Positions 1 through 7,864 of a stretch of DNA of 23,005 nucleotides are shown here, piece by piece. The notes under the pieces were generated by a model. That model made no database searches and was not told where the DNA came from. It worked only from the letters and a program-made list of their open reading frames with translations. The stretch is from Phyllobacteriaceae bacterium (lineage in GTDB: Bacteria > Pseudomonadota > Alphaproteobacteria > Rhizobiales > Ancalomicrobiaceae): contig JAAYVT010000513.1 of the NCBI GenBank assembly GCA_012517025.1, forward strand, positions 1-23,005, given 5' to 3'. Within the stretch, counting starts at the first letter, position 1. Every line of letters starts with the position of its first letter. Made by a program: the position numbers and the translations under genes.

Positions 1-360
1 CCGCTCGCAGCCTCCGGCGTCTCTGGCGTTGCGACACCGACGACCACGGCCAGTCTTCCGAAGATGCCCCTGGCCGGCGTCCCGAAATCGCCCGCCGGCA
101 TCGACGGCTCCCTGATCGCCTTCGCCGCTGGAACCCCGCCCGCCGGCGCTCATCGCATACGTGTCGCCGGCGACGGCGATGTCCAGGCCTGGCTCTTCCG
201 GGATCGGCTCTACCTGCGCGGTCGCGTCACGCTGATCAACCCCGTCCACGAGGCGACCGCCGATCGCGACGACGTCCACGTCTGGCGCCTCACCCCGACC
301 GCGCGCGTTCTCGTCGCCCGCGAGGACGGCGCCGAAGTCGCCCTGACGCTCGCCTACTGA
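1..360 (+). CDS. dotH: DotH/IcmK-like type IVB secretion core protein, C-terminal part (cut by window edge)
   Basis: The reading frame is open from base 1 to a TGA at 358-360, so only the last 119 residues are present and the start lies outside the window. The visible part ends in a beta-rich domain with the string LFRDRLYLRGRVTLINP followed by VWRLTPTARVLVA. That matches the C-terminal domain of DotH/IcmK (TraN of plasmid R64), which usually reads LYVRTRLTLLSPAW and then YEMQETPVILA. In the Dot/Icm machine this protein is part of the outer-membrane core complex with DotC, DotD and DotG. The next gene is DotG, the same order as icmK-icmE in Legionella and traN-traO in R64, which supports the call. 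I recognised the family by memory of its motifs, not by a search. Confidence 0.8.
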   Translation, partial: PLAASGVSGVATPTTTASLPKMPLAGVPKSPAGIDGSLIAFAAGTPPAGAHRIRVAGDGDVQAWLFRDRLYLRGRVTLINPVHEATADRDDVHVWRLTPTARVLVAREDGAEVALTLAY

Positions 361-374
361 TCCGAGGACGCCCC

Positions 375-1475
375 ATGAACAAATATTTCGTCATTGGCGG
401 CCTCGTCGGCACCCTGTCGGTCGGGACCGCCGGCATTCTGCTCATCCCCAAGAAGAGCACCGATCTCGGCGGCACCTCCGCTTCCGAGCTGAGGGGAACA
501 CCCCCCAATCCGCAGAACGAGCCGATGAAGGCGGTCGGGCCCAAGGAGGCCGACCGGCGCGCCGCCGTCAACGGCGAACAGGCTCGGGCCGCGGCCGACA
601 AGGGCCAGTCCTATGTTTCAAAACCGGTGATCTCGCGGTCGTCGAATGCCGAGCTCGGCGAGATGCCCGAGCGCCCGGTCGCTCCCGCCCCGGCGCCGGT
701 GCCCCCACCTCAGCCGCAGATCGTCTACGTCCAGGTGCCGGTCCAGCCCGAACCGAAGCCCGACCAGTCACAGGTCGCCGCGATCAACAGCCAGATCCAG
801 GCCCTGCTGACGCCGCCGACCGGACAGTTCACGGTGCGCACCTTTCAGAAAGGCGAACGGCCGAAGCCGACGGCCGCGATTCAGCCAGTGCGCGTCCGCA
901 TGGTCGCCCGCGCCGGCGACGTCGCCACCGCGACCCTCGATCGAGGCTTCAATTCCGACGATCCTGCCGCGCCGATCTTCGCCACCATCCAGGACATCGA
1001 CGAATACGGCCGGCCCGGGCCCCTCCACGGCGTCCGCATGATGGGCAAGATCACCTATACCGGCGAACAGGGCGCGATCGAGTTCGATCAGGCGGTCCTG
1101 CAGGACGGCCGATCGCTGAAGCTGAAGGCGGTCGCCATCACTTCCGGGACGGGGCGCACCGGCATCGCCACCGACGTCGACCACCACTATCTCGAACGCT
1201 ACGGCAGCCTCGCCTTCGGCGGCCTCGTCCAGGGTGTCGGGCAGGTCGGACAGATGTTGGTGGCGCAGAACTCGACCACCACCTCGACCGCGTCGTCGAC
1301 CACCACCTCCGGCAACTCGGTCAACTGGGGCCAGGCGGCGATGGGCGCGACCCTGCCGCTCGGCCAGGCGCTGACCGCGGCGGCGAGCCAGAACTTCAGC
1401 CGCAAGAACACGATGTCGGCGGACGGCCAGACGATGATCGGCGTTCTCTTCCTCGAGCCCGTCACCGTCCAATGA
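375..1475 (+). CDS. dotG: DotG/IcmE (TraO, VirB10-like) type IVB secretion channel protein
   Basis: A 366-residue protein with a short cytoplasmic N-terminus, one membrane helix at about residues 5-25, a proline-rich stretch at about 95-130 and a conserved C-terminal VirB10-like domain from about 170 to the end. The C-terminal string VDHHYLERYG (residues 268-277) and the ending IGVLFLEPV closely resemble DotG/IcmE of Legionella (VDYHYLKRYG, GILFMSDV). DotG spans both membranes and links the inner-membrane ATPases to the outer core. The protein is far shorter than Legionella DotG, which has a long repeat region, and is closer in size to conjugative TraO proteins. A GAGG at 364-367 precedes the ATG. 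The stop overlaps the next start by 4 bases (ATGA), so the genes are translationally coupled. Confidence 0.85.
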   Translation: MNKYFVIGGLVGTLSVGTAGILLIPKKSTDLGGTSASELRGTPPNPQNEPMKAVGPKEADRRAAVNGEQARAAADKGQSYVSKPVISRSSNAELGEMPERPVAPAPAPVPPPQPQIVYVQVPVQPEPKPDQSQVAAINSQIQALLTPPTGQFTVRTFQKGERPKPTAAIQPVRVRMVARAGDVATATLDRGFNSDDPAAPIFATIQDIDEYGRPGPLHGVRMMGKITYTGEQGAIEFDQAVLQDGRSLKLKAVAITSGTGRTGIATDVDHHYLERYGSLAFGGLVQGVGQVGQMLVAQNSTTTSTASSTTTSGNSVNWGQAAMGATLPLGQALTAAASQNFSRKNTMSADGQTMIGVLFLEPVTVQ

Positions 1476-1714
1476 GCACGATCCAGTCGGTCCTCGACGG
1501 GATCATCGGCTACGGCGAAGGCGCGGCCGCGGTCGTCGCCGGCGGGCTCGGCGTCGTCGGTATCGCGCTCGCGGGACATGCCGGCATCGCCCTCTATCGG
1601 GCGATCGACGAAGGCCGGCCGGTCCTCGGCCACCTCGTCGGCCTTCTCGTCGGCGCGACCATGACCATCGCCGCGATCGTCGCCGGCTGGGTCAGCCTCC
1701 AGATCGTGGAGTGA
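1472..1714 (+). CDS. Small two-helix membrane protein of the type IVB system (IcmC/IcmD-like position)
   Basis: An 80-residue protein with two hydrophobic segments, at about residues 17-41 (alanine, glycine and valine rich) and 52-76, joined by a short polar loop with YRAIDEGRP. There is no clear signal peptide. It starts inside the dotG stop codon and ends next to the ATPase gene, so it is co-translated with both. In Dot/Icm and R64-type loci the interval between DotG and DotO holds small membrane proteins (DotF/IcmG, DotE/IcmC, DotP/IcmD, plus IcmJ), and this is the only gene in that interval here. The two-helix layout and loop resemble the later gene at 4725-5096. A role as an IcmC/IcmD-type inner-membrane component is inferred from position and topology, and a pilin-like role cannot be excluded. 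Confidence 0.7.
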   Translation: MSTIQSVLDGIIGYGEGAAAVVAGGLGVVGIALAGHAGIALYRAIDEGRPVLGHLVGLLVGATMTIAAIVAGWVSLQIVE

Positions 1715-1716
1715 GC

Positions 1717-4680
1717 ATGCACACCGCCGACCGCTTCTGCGATCTCGCCGGCTTCCACCCCGACCGGCTCGAACCCGTCGTCTATGCCCACGACGGCTCC
1801 TGCTGCACCCTGATCGAGGTCGACGGCACCCGCACCATCGTCTCCGACGAGGAGTTCGAGGAAGCCGCGATCCTGCGCATCGCCGGATCGCTCGCGCAGA
1901 TCCTGAAGCGGCCCGGGCACAATCTCTCGATCTCCTTCGAGAGCTCGCTCAACACCCATGCCGACATCGAGACCCTCGCCGCGGCTCAACTCCGGTCGGC
2001 CGACCAGAAGGGGCTCTCGCTCGAGGCGATCGTCGAAGAGGGGCGCGTCGTCCTCGAACGCCGTGCCCGACGGGAACGCATCCTCGTCGCGGTCTGGACC
2101 CGGCCGGACGCCGCGATCTCCGAGGAACTCGCCGAGGAGATCAGAGAGACCCGCACGCTCTGGCGATCGCTGCCGCCGGCGAGCGAAGCACAAAACCCGT
2201 TCCTGAAGCTCGATGCTCTCGAAGGCCCGCACGCCGCCTTCGTGAAGAGGGTGGTCGAGGCGCTGACCGATGCGCGTCTTCAGGTCCGTGTCCTCGGTCC
2301 CGAGGACGACGGATCCCGACGCGACCTCACCGAGATCCGCCGGGCGATCCTCTTCCACGAGACCCCGGCGGTCTGGCGCCCCTTCGGCCCGGGCACCCGC
2401 GCCCATCCGGCGGCGAAGGAGCGGATCGACGACGACGTCGGCGCCTTCTTCGCCCCGACCGTCGCTCGCCAGATCATGACCGCCAACGCCGAGGCGTCCT
2501 CGGACCTGCGCACGATCGCCGTCGGCGGCCGCCGCTACGCGCTCGCCGTCATGCGCATGTTCCCGGCGACGATCCTCGCCTTCGACCGATTGCTCGAGGC
2601 CCTTCTCCAGCGCTCGTCGCGATCGGCCGACCTGCCGTTCCGTGTCTGCCTCCACATCGAGGCACCGAACGACGGCGGCATGACGATGAAGCTGCGCAAG
2701 GTCGCGGCCGGTCTCATCGCCTGGGCGAGCCCCTCGAACCGCAACCTCTTCGAATCCCTGCGCACCCTCGAGGAGATCATCGGCCGCGACAGCGAAGCGA
2801 TCGTCAAATGCCGCCTCACCGCCTGCACCTGGGTGGAGCCCGGCGAGGAGCCGGGACGGCTCGATCAACGTCGCTCCACCTTGAAGAACGCGCTGATGAC
2901 CTGGGGCGACGCGCTGATCGCCGATGCCCCGCACAATCCCCTTCGCGCCCTGTGCGAGACGATCGCCGGCATGAACTACCGGGCGAGCATCGCCCCGGCC
3001 TCGCTCGCGCCCCTCGGCGATCTCGCCGTCATGTTCCCGTTCCACCGCACGGCGGAGATATTCAGGCAGGGGCAGACCATGCTCCTCAATCCCGATGGAC
3101 GGATGATGCCCTACGAAGCGCTGAGCCCGGAGCAGCTCTTCTGGCTGACACTGATCTTCGCCACGCCGGGGTCCGGCAAGTCGGTTCTGATGAACCGCCT
3201 CAACGTCGAGTTCGCCGCCTTCCAGCCGAGCCGCGTCTTGCCCTTCCTCGGCGTGATCGACGTCGGCGTCTCCTCCTCCGGTCTCATCGAACTCATCCGG
3301 AACGCCCTGCCGCCGGAGCGCCGGCACGAGGCCTATTACGTCCGCCTCCTCAACGATCATGCCCACGCGATCAATCCGCTCGGCCTCGGGCTCGGCCGGC
3401 GGCGGCCGTTGCCGCGCGAGCGGGTGTTCGTCGAGAACTTCCTCGCCACCCTCCTCGATCTGAAGCAGGACGGGTCGGAGCAGCTGATCTCTCGCCTCGG
3501 CACCCGGCTCTATCAGCTGAAGTCCGATCTCGAGTTCGGATCCTCGCCGGCGATCTACCAACCCGGAATCGATGCCGAGGTCGACCGTGCGATCCATGAC
3601 GCCGCCATCGGCGTCGGCGAGCGCACCCGTTGGTGGCGAATCGTCGACGAGTTCGTCGCACTCGGTCGCATCCTGCCGGCGATGCGAGCCCAACGTTACG
3701 CCGAGCCGATCCTCGAAGATCTCGCTCGCGTCCTCGGCGAGCGGATCATGACCGAGGACTTCGGCGAAACCCTCGTGAAGTCGGCGCAGCGCGCGCTCGA
3801 ATCCGCCATCGAACGCTTCCCCGTCTTCGCCCGGCCGACCCGCCTCGATCTCGGCGAGGCGCGCGTCATCGCCATCGATCTCAACGACGTCGCGCTGCGT
3901 CACAAGGCGCCCGACGCCGAGCGCAACAACGCGCTGATGTTCATGATCAGCCGTCACGCCTTCCTGTCGAAGATCTCCGGCCATGCCGAGGAGATCGGCT
4001 CGATGGATCTACCGACCGAACCCGACGTCCGCGCCAAATACGTCGCGTTCTGGGAGAACCGCTACGCCGAGATCGCCGAGACGCCGAAGCGCCTCTGCAT
4101 GGACGAGTACCACCTGACCGGCGGCGTCGCGACCATCGCCAAGCAGGTGCTCTCCGACGTGCGCGAGGGCCGCAAATGGGGGCTCGAGGTGATCCTCGCC
4201 TCACAGCTCCTCGCCGACTTCGAAGTCCTCGCCGACATGGCCTCGACGGTGATGATCCTCAATGCCGACAGCAACGAGTTGCGCGAGGCCGCCCGGAAAA
4301 CCTTCGGCTTCTCCGATGCGGTGAAGCGAGCGCTCGAGCGGCAGGTTCACGGCCCCCGAGGGTCACGCGGCGCCAACTTCCTCGCCCGTTTCAAGCTGCG
4401 CGACGAGGAACGCTGGGTCGTCCTCAACAACTCGCTCGGGCCACGCATGCTCTGGGCTCTCACCACCCGCGCCGAGGACCGGCAGGTGCGCGACGAGCTC
4501 TACCGTCGGATGGACGTCAACGAGGCGCTCCGCGTCCTCGCCGCCCGCTTTCCCGAAGGCACCGCCCACGACACCTGGAAGAAGGTCGCCGGCCGCCACC
4601 ACGACGCCGACGACCGGATCGCCGCGATGCTCGCCGACGAAATCGTCGCCCAGATCATGCGCGGCGAGATCCGCGCCTGA
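1717..4680 (+). CDS. dotO: DotO/IcmB (TraU)-type secretion ATPase
   Basis: A 987-residue ATPase, close to the length of Legionella DotO/IcmB and R64 TraU (about 1000 residues). The Walker A motif ATPGSGKS is at residues 482-489 and the Walker B-like LCMDEYHL has its acidic pair at D796/E797. A later ILASQLLADFE is the sensor-like segment seen in VirB4-class ATPases. The protein should form the cytoplasmic hexamer that powers assembly or substrate transfer at the inner-membrane face of the channel. The N-terminal half has no motif I can name. I chose ATG 1717 because GGAG at 1708-1711 is spaced 5 bases from it; a GTG at 1711 in the same frame would sit on that ribosome-binding site. DotH and DotG just upstream separate it from VirB4/TrbE of Ti-type systems. 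Confidence 0.85.
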   Translation: MHTADRFCDLAGFHPDRLEPVVYAHDGSCCTLIEVDGTRTIVSDEEFEEAAILRIAGSLAQILKRPGHNLSISFESSLNTHADIETLAAAQLRSADQKGLSLEAIVEEGRVVLERRARRERILVAVWTRPDAAISEELAEEIRETRTLWRSLPPASEAQNPFLKLDALEGPHAAFVKRVVEALTDARLQVRVLGPEDDGSRRDLTEIRRAILFHETPAVWRPFGPGTRAHPAAKERIDDDVGAFFAPTVARQIMTANAEASSDLRTIAVGGRRYALAVMRMFPATILAFDRLLEALLQRSSRSADLPFRVCLHIEAPNDGGMTMKLRKVAAGLIAWASPSNRNLFESLRTLEEIIGRDSEAIVKCRLTACTWVEPGEEPGRLDQRRSTLKNALMTWGDALIADAPHNPLRALCETIAGMNYRASIAPASLAPLGDLAVMFPFHRTAEIFRQGQTMLLNPDGRMMPYEALSPEQLFWLTLIFATPGSGKSVLMNRLNVEFAAFQPSRVLPFLGVIDVGVSSSGLIELIRNALPPERRHEAYYVRLLNDHAHAINPLGLGLGRRRPLPRERVFVENFLATLLDLKQDGSEQLISRLGTRLYQLKSDLEFGSSPAIYQPGIDAEVDRAIHDAAIGVGERTRWWRIVDEFVALGRILPAMRAQRYAEPILEDLARVLGERIMTEDFGETLVKSAQRALESAIERFPVFARPTRLDLGEARVIAIDLNDVALRHKAPDAERNNALMFMISRHAFLSKISGHAEEIGSMDLPTEPDVRAKYVAFWENRYAEIAETPKRLCMDEYHLTGGVATIAKQVLSDVREGRKWGLEVILASQLLADFEVLADMASTVMILNADSNELREAARKTFGFSDAVKRALERQVHGPRGSRGANFLARFKLRDEERWVVLNNSLGPRMLWALTTRAEDRQVRDELYRRMDVNEALRVLAARFPEGTAHDTWKKVAGRHHDADDRIAAMLADEIVAQIMRGEIRA

Positions 4681-4724
4681 CCCTCTCCTCCCGATCCCTC
4701 GACCAGCCCCCGAAAGGAACCCTC

Positions 4725-5096
4725 ATGCGCATCCGCGACCTCGTCCCGATGGCGACGATCTATCTCCTCTCCATCCTTCCGGCCGGCGCCGTCGACCCTT
4801 CCGCCCCGCTCGACGTCCTGAACCAGGCCCGCACCAAGGCCTCGTCGAGCTCGCTCAACACGACCTCGCTCACGAGTTCCTTCTCCAACATCGGCCTCTT
4901 CATCATGGGCGCCTTCGGGCTTGCCGGCATCGGTCTCGCCGGGATCTCCGGCGTGAAGCTCTATCACGCCTCCCAGAACCCCGACGGATCGCGCGAGCAC
5001 GTCGGCCGCTCCATCGCCGGCATCGTCATCGGCGCCGGCGTCACCATCATCGGCGTCATCATCGGCGTGATCACCAACTACATGACCGGCTCCTGA
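4725..5096 (+). CDS. IcmD/DotP-like small membrane protein with signal peptide
   Basis: A 123-residue protein with a likely cleavable signal peptide (hydrophobic stretch about 9-20, ending PAGAVDP). A serine/threonine-rich spacer follows at about 38-55, then two membrane helices at about 56-78 and 95-118, separated by a polar loop containing KLYHASQNPDG. This matches the plan of IcmD/DotP and IcmC/DotE (TraQ/TraR in R64): a signal, two helices, and a loop with a charged residue-rich turn. It lies 44 bases after the ATPase gene and has a GAAAGGA ribosome-binding site at 4711-4717. It is probably the last gene of the secretion operon in this window, because a GC-rich hairpin follows. The family call is by layout rather than residue identity. 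Confidence 0.7.
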   Translation: MRIRDLVPMATIYLLSILPAGAVDPSAPLDVLNQARTKASSSSLNTTSLTSSFSNIGLFIMGAFGLAGIGLAGISGVKLYHASQNPDGSREHVGRSIAGIVIGAGVTIIGVIIGVITNYMTGS

Positions 5097-5107
5097 GCCC
5101 GCGGGGT

Positions 5108-5125
5108 GGGCCGGCTCACCGGCCC
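5108..5125 (+). terminator. GC-rich hairpin after the secretion operon
   Basis: GGGCCGG, a CTCA loop and CCGGCCC form a perfect 7-bp stem 11 bases after the small membrane gene stops. No T-run follows (the next bases are TCCCTCC), so it is not a classic intrinsic terminator. It could pause transcription or act with Rho. It sits between the secretion operon and the resolvase. Confidence 0.4.
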
Positions 5126-5181
5126 TCCCTCCGGAAGAAAGATCGCTACCTCCCTGCAGAGATCCTTGGAGTTTGACGAAC

Positions 5182-5763
5182 ATGCTCGTCGGCTACATCC
5201 GCGCGTCGTTCGACGACGGTCGCGAGACGACGGTCCTCCAACGCGACGCGTTGATCGCGGCCGGAGTCGATCCGAAGCACGTGTTCGAGGAGCCCTCGTC
5301 GCCGCCATCCGACGGTCGCGTCGCGCTCGAGAAATGCCTCGCGATCCTCGAGCCGGGAGACAGCCTCGTCGTCTGGCGGCTGGATCGGCTCGGCCGCTCG
5401 ATGCCGGATCTCCTGCGGACGATCGAAGATCTGCGGCGGCGGGAGGTCGGGTTCCGCTCCCTGGTCGAGAAGATCGACGCCGATGCTGCACAGGGTGACG
5501 CGTTGTTCGACGTGTTCGGCGCGCTGTCGCGCTGCGAGCGCACCATCAGCCGCGAACGCATCCTGGCTGCCGTCGCTACGATCGGACGGAAGGACCGAAG
5601 GGGAGGGCGCCCCACCGCCATCGATCCGCGCACGATGGAAGCCGTGCTCGATGCCCTCGACAAGGGTGTCGGCAAGACGGAGGTCTGCCGCAGCTTCGGG
5701 ATCGCTCGATCGACGCTCTATGAGACGCTCGAACGCATCGGCTGGAACAGACGGCACGGTTGA
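5182..5763 (+). CDS. Serine resolvase/invertase
   Basis: A 193-residue small serine recombinase. The N-terminus GYIRASFDD holds the expected arginine and nucleophilic serine (R7, S9). WRLDRLGRSM at 65-74 is the conserved arginine-rich active-site segment (R69, R72). After residue 105 the protein runs DALFDVFGALSRCER into helix E and the RKDRRGGRP linker. A C-terminal helix-turn-helix lies at about 155-185. Proteins of this group resolve cointegrates or plasmid dimers, or invert DNA. The usual RVSTxDQ is RASFDDGRE here, a divergent loop around the serine. I chose ATG 5182 over a TTG at 5173 because GGAG at 5168-5171 is well spaced only from 5182. No clear res site is visible in the 85 bases upstream. 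It may serve multimer resolution of the element or be a separate insertion. Confidence 0.88.
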   Translation: MLVGYIRASFDDGRETTVLQRDALIAAGVDPKHVFEEPSSPPSDGRVALEKCLAILEPGDSLVVWRLDRLGRSMPDLLRTIEDLRRREVGFRSLVEKIDADAAQGDALFDVFGALSRCERTISRERILAAVATIGRKDRRGGRPTAIDPRTMEAVLDALDKGVGKTEVCRSFGIARSTLYETLERIGWNRRHG

Positions 5764-5792
5764 CCGAAAATAGGGGAGGGGAGGTCTTTCCG

Positions 5793-6119
5793 ATGGACGG
5801 CGTCGGACGATCGGCGTTTGCCCTTCGATCCCCCGTGTTCGGCATGGATCGGATCGTCGACATCGACGCCCAGCTCCGCAGCGAAGAATTACGAAAAGCT
5901 CAAATCCGAAGAATCCACAACGTAGCCACTCGCCTAAACAAAGTCGACGCGGTCGTCTATGACGCGAAAGGCGATGAGCGTATCTATTTGATAATTTTTC
6001 GCTCCGACCTGTCGATTCTCTATTTGTTTATAGATTCTTGTAGAATCGCGATTTTCGCAAGTATGTCATCAAACGTTGGCGGGATCTCATCGAACATCAT
6101 GGGTGCCATTGCTCTGTAA
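5793..6119 (+). CDS. Hypothetical small ORF, doubtful 3' end
   Basis: A 108-residue ORF with a very good ribosome-binding site (GGGGAGGGGAGG at 5773-5784, 8 bases from ATG 5793), starting 29 bases after the resolvase stop. Residues 20-50 form a charged, probably helical segment (DAQLRSEELRKAQIRRIHN). The following VDAVVYDAKGDERIYLIIF looks like two beta strands. From about 5930 the DNA becomes AT-rich. The last 33 or so codons run antisense through the end of the AbiEii gene, so the ORF may be a truncated gene whose frame happens to stay open. I do not recognise a family. Confidence 0.4.
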   Translation: MDGVGRSAFALRSPVFGMDRIVDIDAQLRSEELRKAQIRRIHNVATRLNKVDAVVYDAKGDERIYLIIFRSDLSILYLFIDSCRIAIFASMSSNVGGISSNIMGAIAL

Positions 6120-7057
6120 TCCGCACGGAGATCCTTGATCCTCGTCTCTCGCGGCGAGAGCTGCAGCGTGCCTGGCCGAGCAGTTTCGTAACTGGCCCAG
6201 CCGGAACGGAAGAAGGTGGTCTTGTGCTTGGCGACCTGCGAGAGGAGCGCGAAGTCGATGGCGGCGGCCTTGCCCTCCTCCGTGCCGAGGAGCATGGCCA
6301 GATCGTAATAGTGTCGAGAGAAATATTGCGGTGTCGGCGACTCGGCCGGGCGATGCGCTTCCGCGTGGAGCGCGGTCGCTTTCTCCCAGAAGGTACGGCG
6401 CGCCGAAAGAACGTTCACGCTGGTGTCCGGCTGCTCGAAGAAATCGGGATAGTCATCGGCCGCATAGGGACGGATGATCTTTTCCTCGATGGGCCAGGGA
6501 TCGCCGCGTGCGCCGAGCTCGAGCTTCACGCGCGGCGTGATGTAGGCCATGCCCTCATATTCGGTGGCGGACAGCGCCGTCGGATAGTGGAAATTGATGG
6601 TCTGGGCATCGCCGGCGTCGATCTCGAGCGACCACTCGCCGTTGGCCGGCGCACCGAGCTGTTCGAGGATCGCGGCGCGGAGCGCCGGAAGAAGTCTTTC
6701 GGCGATGTGGCGTTCGACGTCGGCGACCAGGTCGTCGATGAGCCGGGACGCCTGCTTCTTGCTGATCCCTTCCTTCTCGGGATCGCGATCGCCGGTGTAT
6801 CCGAGTTCGGCGCGATCGAACGACAGGTCGATGTCCTCGGAGAAGCGGCGGATGGCGCTGAACGCCTTGGAGAGCGAGGTGCCGCCCTTGAAGACGAGGC
6901 TCGCCGTCGTCCCTTTCGTCAAACCGAACAGACGCCGCAGGCTCCAGCAGACCCAGAAGTCCTTCTCGATGATCGTATCTGCAACGCCCCGCCCGGCGCC
7001 CGTCTCTCCGAAGAGAGCGGCGCGATCACCGGCAGGAAGGCGGGCGACCTCATCCAT
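6020..7057 (-). CDS. abiEii: AbiEii-family nucleotidyltransferase toxin
   Basis: A 345-residue protein of the AbiEii/AbiGii group (DUF1814, type IV toxin). KGGTSLSK at residues 57-64 and the following SEDIDLSF (D75, D77) are the nucleotidyltransferase signature that binds NTP and metal. EKDFWVCW at 31-38 and VKLELGARGD further on are also typical of the family. Such enzymes transfer nucleotides to an RNA target (tRNA in relatives) and cause growth arrest or phage abortive infection. Its ATG overlaps the end of the upstream antitoxin gene by 8 bases (ATGGATGA), the usual arrangement for AbiE pairs. Length and motifs look intact. Identity of the RNA target cannot be told from the sequence. Confidence 0.9.
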   Translation of the reverse strand: MDEVARLPAGDRAALFGETGAGRGVADTIIEKDFWVCWSLRRLFGLTKGTTASLVFKGGTSLSKAFSAIRRFSEDIDLSFDRAELGYTGDRDPEKEGISKKQASRLIDDLVADVERHIAERLLPALRAAILEQLGAPANGEWSLEIDAGDAQTINFHYPTALSATEYEGMAYITPRVKLELGARGDPWPIEEKIIRPYAADDYPDFFEQPDTSVNVLSARRTFWEKATALHAEAHRPAESPTPQYFSRHYYDLAMLLGTEEGKAAAIDFALLSQVAKHKTTFFRSGWASYETARPGTLQLSPRETRIKDLRADYRAMAPMMFDEIPPTFDDILAKIAILQESINK

Positions 7058-7679
7058 CGATATCGGCCACCGCTGCGCGGGCGATCGAGACGAGCGTAGG
7101 CCGCATCCAGGCGGGCGCCTGAACCGCGGTCGAGGCCAGCGTCTTCTTGTCGTTGGCCGAAAGCCGATGCGCAGCGACCTGCACCACGTCGTCCGCCCGA
7201 ACGGGGCCGACGTGGCGAAGCGCCTGAACCACCGTACCGGCGGCGCTACCCGGTGCGATCAGATGCTTGGGCGAAGCGTGGCGAAGATCGACGACGCGCT
7301 TTCCCAGTACGACGCGCCGCGATGGACCATCGGTCAGGTAGGTGCTCTGGGCGGGAACCTGCGTCGAGAGGCCGAGTACGTTCGCGGCTCGCGCGCCGGC
7401 AATCTGCACCTGCGAGCCGGTTTCCCGGGCAAGAGCACGGGCGACGTCGTCGGGAGCAGGCGACAGCGGCCCGAGCTTCGGATGCAGCTTGGGGAAATCG
7501 TAGAGCCCACGCGCAAGTCGGCGGAGTTGGCCTCCCTTCACCAGCCTGGAGAGGGCCTGATCGACGGCCGAGCGGGCGGCGACCGTGAGGAAGTCCCTGG
7601 GCGTGAAGACGCTACCGCGTCCGCTGGCGCGGACACGCTTCATCACCCGGTCGGGAACGGAGGCGGCGATCGTCTTCAT
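7050..7679 (-). CDS. abiEi: AbiEi-family antitoxin and autorepressor
   Basis: A 209-residue protein. The N-terminal third is a winged-helix domain (SVFTPRDFLTVAARSAVDQA, then LRRLARGLYDFPK), and the C-terminal part matches the AbiEi/DUF6088 antitoxins (QVQIAGARAANVLGLSTQVP, PSRRVVLGKR). AbiEi proteins neutralise AbiEii without stable contact and repress their own promoter by binding inverted repeats. A perfect inverted repeat lies directly in front of the start codon. The ATG at 7679 is preceded on the coding strand by TTTTCTGACAC, so there is no ribosome-binding site. With the promoter position seen upstream, the mRNA is probably leaderless. The end overlaps the toxin start by 8 bases. Confidence 0.88.
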   Translation of the reverse strand: MKTIAASVPDRVMKRVRASGRGSVFTPRDFLTVAARSAVDQALSRLVKGGQLRRLARGLYDFPKLHPKLGPLSPAPDDVARALARETGSQVQIAGARAANVLGLSTQVPAQSTYLTDGPSRRVVLGKRVVDLRHASPKHLIAPGSAAGTVVQALRHVGPVRADDVVQVAAHRLSANDKKTLASTAVQAPAWMRPTLVSIARAAVADIDG

Positions 7680-7680
7680 G

Positions 7681-7715
7681 TGTCAGAAAATAGCTTATCT
7701 TTTTCTGACACTCAA
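7681..7715 (-). promoter_or_regulatory. abiE promoter with embedded operator palindrome
   Basis: TGTCAGAAAA (7681-7690) and TTTTCTGACA (7701-7710) are a perfect 10-bp inverted repeat with a 10-bp centre, ending one base from the abiEi ATG. On the minus strand TTGAGT (7715-7710) and TATTTT (7692-7687) form a 17-bp-spaced promoter overlapping both arms. Transcription would start about 7 bases after the -10, at or next to the A of the start codon. Repressor binding at this dyad would block the promoter directly. Confidence 0.65.
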
Positions 7716-7812
7716 GTGAGTCTCCGAAGACGTAGGCCGTTCTCGTGGGTGGCCTCGATTTTCGGCTCCGCATGCTCTCCACGGCCATGAGTTCGCAAAA
7801 CCGAAGACCGTC

Positions 7813-7841
7813 TTGACGAGGTAATGCAAATTCCTTACCTT
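7813..7841 (+). promoter_or_regulatory. Probable promoter/operator of prlF-yhaV
   Basis: TTGACG (7813-7818) and TACCTT (7836-7841) lie 17 bases apart. AGGTAA (7819-7824) and TTACCT (7835-7840) form a 6-bp inverted repeat that fills the spacer and covers the -10. This is where an AbrB-type antitoxin such as PrlF would bind for autoregulation. The -10 is a weak match. Confidence 0.5.
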
Positions 7842-7864
7842 TGCGACATCGAATGGGGTCGACG

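Noticed and set aside
1594..3984. A 796-codon open frame on minus
   Set aside because: It lies antisense to the DotO ATPase gene; it is rich in Arg, Glu, Asp and Gly in the pattern produced by reading high-GC codons backwards and has no motif.
1717..4680. Assigning the large ATPase as Ti-type TrbE or VirB4
   Set aside because: Its neighbours are DotH and DotG and its length is that of DotO/TraU, about 1000 residues, rather than the roughly 800 of TrbE/VirB4.
6033..6055. GATTCT-TGT-AGAATC hairpin followed by ATTTT as a plus-strand terminator
   Set aside because: It lies inside the last codons of abiEii on the other strand and has a stem of only 6 weak pairs; no sure plus-strand gene ends there.
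6224..7099. A 291-codon open frame on plus
   Set aside because: It is antisense to the AbiEii toxin gene, which carries clear catalytic motifs.
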